Source: CAZVWV01 sp964631745
Lineage (GTDB): Bacteria > Bdellovibrionota_C > UBA2361 > JBGSMV01
Assembly (NCBI GenBank): GCA_964631745.1
Contig: CAZVWV010000103.1
Coordinates: 1-14,522 of the forward strand
DNA length: 14,522 bases
Reading direction: 5' to 3'
Shown here: positions 12,899 to 14,522 of the stretch, one piece after another
How positions within the stretch are numbered: the stretch's first letter is position 1
Layout of the letters: the number at the start of each line of letters is the position of its first letter
Position numbers and translations under genes: made by a program
The notes under the pieces: model-generated
Told to the model about the DNA's origin: nothing
Database searches by the model: none
The model's input: the letters and a program-made list of their open reading frames with translations, nothing else

Positions 12899-13073
12899 TT
12901 TTGATCGCCCATTGATGGTTTCTTTCACCTCCGTCCGTGTAGGCCGATTTTCTAAGGAATTATGCTACTGCTAATTAGTTGCGCTATTTGATCATCAACG
13001 CAGTTGCCTAGCAGAATCGCGCTTTCCCCACTACGACTGGTCTTGGTTGCAGCTTCAGTGATAACGCTTACGC

Positions 13074-14375
13074 TTACACAATTTCCCCCAACCGCAAATT
13101 CGCCCGATACTCCCGCCCAACTTTCGACAACGCGCGCATATTATCGGGAGATTCGCCGACCGCAACGATATCCATAGTGGCATAGCGCGCCTCGAAGAGG
13201 CCGCCTACTCCTAGGATGTCAAAGAGCTTTAGGTTTAGCGCTTTTTCGGCCCTTGCGAAGGCCTTCACTTTTTCTAGCTTACCAAAGCCGCTGCTTAGTA
13301 CAATTTTCAGATCTTCAAATCCGGCCTGATTTAGTGCGCATCTTAGGGCGTAGATGGCGGTGATCGTTACACCTCTTCCGTACCAGTACTTGGCATCGGG
13401 GTGATCTAGTGCGGGGAGTTTCACTCCTTGCCAAATACCATGGCTACCTTCATGCGGGCCAGTTAAGCCTCCCTGTGGTATGTTTTCGCCGCAGGTGTCC
13501 ACTCTTACTCCGAAAAGTTTGTGGCCGAGGGCGTGCGCGGAGGCGAGTGCGTCGTCAATTTCGTGATTGTTGTAATCAACCAGCGCGATGCGCGGCACGG
13601 TCTTGTCAATTACACGATCAAACGCTAAGACCGATTCCACTACGGCGCGCTCTTTGCCGTAAATATATGCATAGGCATTTTGCAGCGCGTGCGGAATTGT
13701 GCCCATTCCGGTTTTGCCTACGGTTGAAGCGCCTATATCTGTCGTGCAGTCAGTTGCGCCGCCGTCAAATGCAGCAGCCGAAATTGCTCGGTCCTGGTCA
13801 AAGCGCCAATGTCGTGCGCCCATGTAAATCAATGGGCGGCCCTCTGAGGCCTCTACAATTTGGTGCGCTCGTTCGCTCACTTTCGCTAGATCAACCGCTG
13901 CCGTGGCATCGTTAGCTTTAGTGGTCTCAGCGCTGATAACGCCAAGGTACATAGTTTCAAGCTCTACGATGTCTTGAATCGGTCCTTCGATCAGCATGAC
14001 ACTTTCCCCTGCTTCGTAACGGGCGCCTTCCGGAAGCGCCGAGATTTTGCCGCCGTGCTCCGTTAGGGGAGTGTATCTGTTAATGATAGCGCGCGCCTCT
14101 TCAATTCCGCGTAACTCCCCCGGTCCCTGGCGTATAAAAACCTGTGCTCTCACCCAAGGGTTAATATTCTCGCGCTGTAATATCTCTGCCGTACGTTCGA
14201 AGTATTTATCCGTAAACGGCAGATGTGATTCCGGAAGCGTAACTGTGCGCGCCTGTAAGTCGCATGCGTTGCCGTCAAGGCTCGCGTCGTCGCCCTCGGG
14301 CAGAGACTTATCTTCAAGAAACCCCTGCCATCGAACGAAATCTGCTTCCTGTGTGTGCTGTGTTTGTGTGCTCAT
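13074..14375 (-). CDS. pncB: nicotinate phosphoribosyltransferase
   Basis: First step of the Preiss-Handler NAD salvage pathway: nicotinate plus PRPP (with ATP hydrolysis) to nicotinate mononucleotide, in the cytoplasm. 433 residues, normal for the family. Seen: PLTEHGGKIS (103-112); an N-terminal sandwich domain; GARHWRFDQDRA (186-197); FDGGATDCTTDIGAS (203-217); GMGTIPHALQ (223-232), whose H229 is at the place of the phosphorylated histidine; LFGVRVDTCGE (287-297); and LSSGFG (360-365) with DILGVGGL (386-393) for PRPP and phosphate binding. GGGA lies 10 bases before the ATG. It stands alone on the minus strand. The 175 bp between it and the nucleotidyltransferase gene hold nothing I recognise. 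No other NAD-salvage gene is in the window. Confidence 0.92.
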   Translation of the reverse strand: MSTQTQHTQEADFVRWQGFLEDKSLPEGDDASLDGNACDLQARTVTLPESHLPFTDKYFERTAEILQRENINPWVRAQVFIRQGPGELRGIEEARAIINRYTPLTEHGGKISALPEGARYEAGESVMLIEGPIQDIVELETMYLGVISAETTKANDATAAVDLAKVSERAHQIVEASEGRPLIYMGARHWRFDQDRAISAAAFDGGATDCTTDIGASTVGKTGMGTIPHALQNAYAYIYGKERAVVESVLAFDRVIDKTVPRIALVDYNNHEIDDALASAHALGHKLFGVRVDTCGENIPQGGLTGPHEGSHGIWQGVKLPALDHPDAKYWYGRGVTITAIYALRCALNQAGFEDLKIVLSSGFGKLEKVKAFARAEKALNLKLFDILGVGGLFEARYATMDIVAVGESPDNMRALSKVGREYRANLRLGEIV

Positions 14376-14458
14376 ATCAAATATTCCCTTTAAAAGAAGG
14401 TCAAAAAGCAGATGGCTTACTGAAGGTCTCTGATACGTAATTGGTAATTGCTCATAAA

Positions 14459-14499
14459 CTGAGGGTGGTTTCTTGCTCCGTGTATCTCCGTGACCTCAG
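14459..14499. repeat. tandem CACGGAG repeats inside a short inverted repeat
   Basis: On the minus strand CACGGAG occurs twice with a 10-base period (14476-14482 and 14486-14492). CTGAGG (14459-14464) and CCTCAG (14494-14499) flank them as an inverted repeat. The form ACCACTGAGGTCACGGAG resembles a repeated intergenic sequence I recall from many bacterial genomes, often near GxxExxY genes; no such gene is in the window. The remaining bases to the window end show no gene. Confidence 0.4.
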
Positions 14500-14522
14500 T
14501 GGTAAAAAATTCTTAATATTTT

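Overview
The window looks like a chromosomal piece of a Gram-negative bacterium. The support is a complete proteobacterial-type N-end-rule set (clpS, clpA, aat), a glycosyltransferase of the lipopolysaccharide-core type and a NodU-family carbamoyltransferase. The standard genetic code fits every gene. I cannot name the lineage. A former deltaproteobacterial or uncultured proteobacteria-like group would fit the gene set, but this is inference.

Left part (1-5057): clpS and clpA form a tightly coupled minus-strand operon (stop and start share one base). They diverge from aat, so the transferase that makes N-degrons and the adaptor/unfoldase that consumes them share a 52-bp intergenic region. Next is a stand-alone ATPase fused to a PD-(D/E)XK-like domain, with an inverted-repeat promoter of its own.

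Middle part (5067-8247): a carbamoyltransferase and a small SxtJ-like membrane protein form a minus-strand operon. They diverge from a WaaE-like glycosyltransferase. Together they suggest carbamoylation and glycosylation of a surface glycan or a secondary product.

Repeat and RNA part (8248-9178): tRNA-Pro(GGG) and tRNA-Ala(GGC) are divergently transcribed. tRNA-Pro lies next to duplicated and inverted copies of its own 3' end. tRNA-Ala runs straight into a 67-bp GC-rich hairpin repeat that recurs 242 bp later.

Toxin-antitoxin-rich part (9125-12898): this holds an intact RelBE-like pair, an intact VapB-like antitoxin followed by a frameshifted and truncated VapC and a 5' stub of HicA, an orphan VapB-like antitoxin, and a winged-helix/nucleotidyltransferase pair of type IV (AbiE-like) character. 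Housekeeping genes yjbQ and a PrxQ-type peroxiredoxin sit among them and diverge around a 186-bp imperfect palindrome. All three RHH/VapB-type antitoxin genes share one promoter plan: -35, an 18-bp spacer, -10, then only 6-7 bases to the ATG. They are therefore predicted to be leaderless.

Right end (13074-14522): a nicotinate phosphoribosyltransferase gene for NAD salvage on the minus strand. Its upstream region carries short tandem CACGGAG repeats.

The most unusual items are the long palindrome, the decayed toxin-antitoxin remnants, the tRNA-derived and GC-rich repeats, and the shared leaderless promoter pattern. No CRISPR array, prophage or complete insertion sequence was seen.
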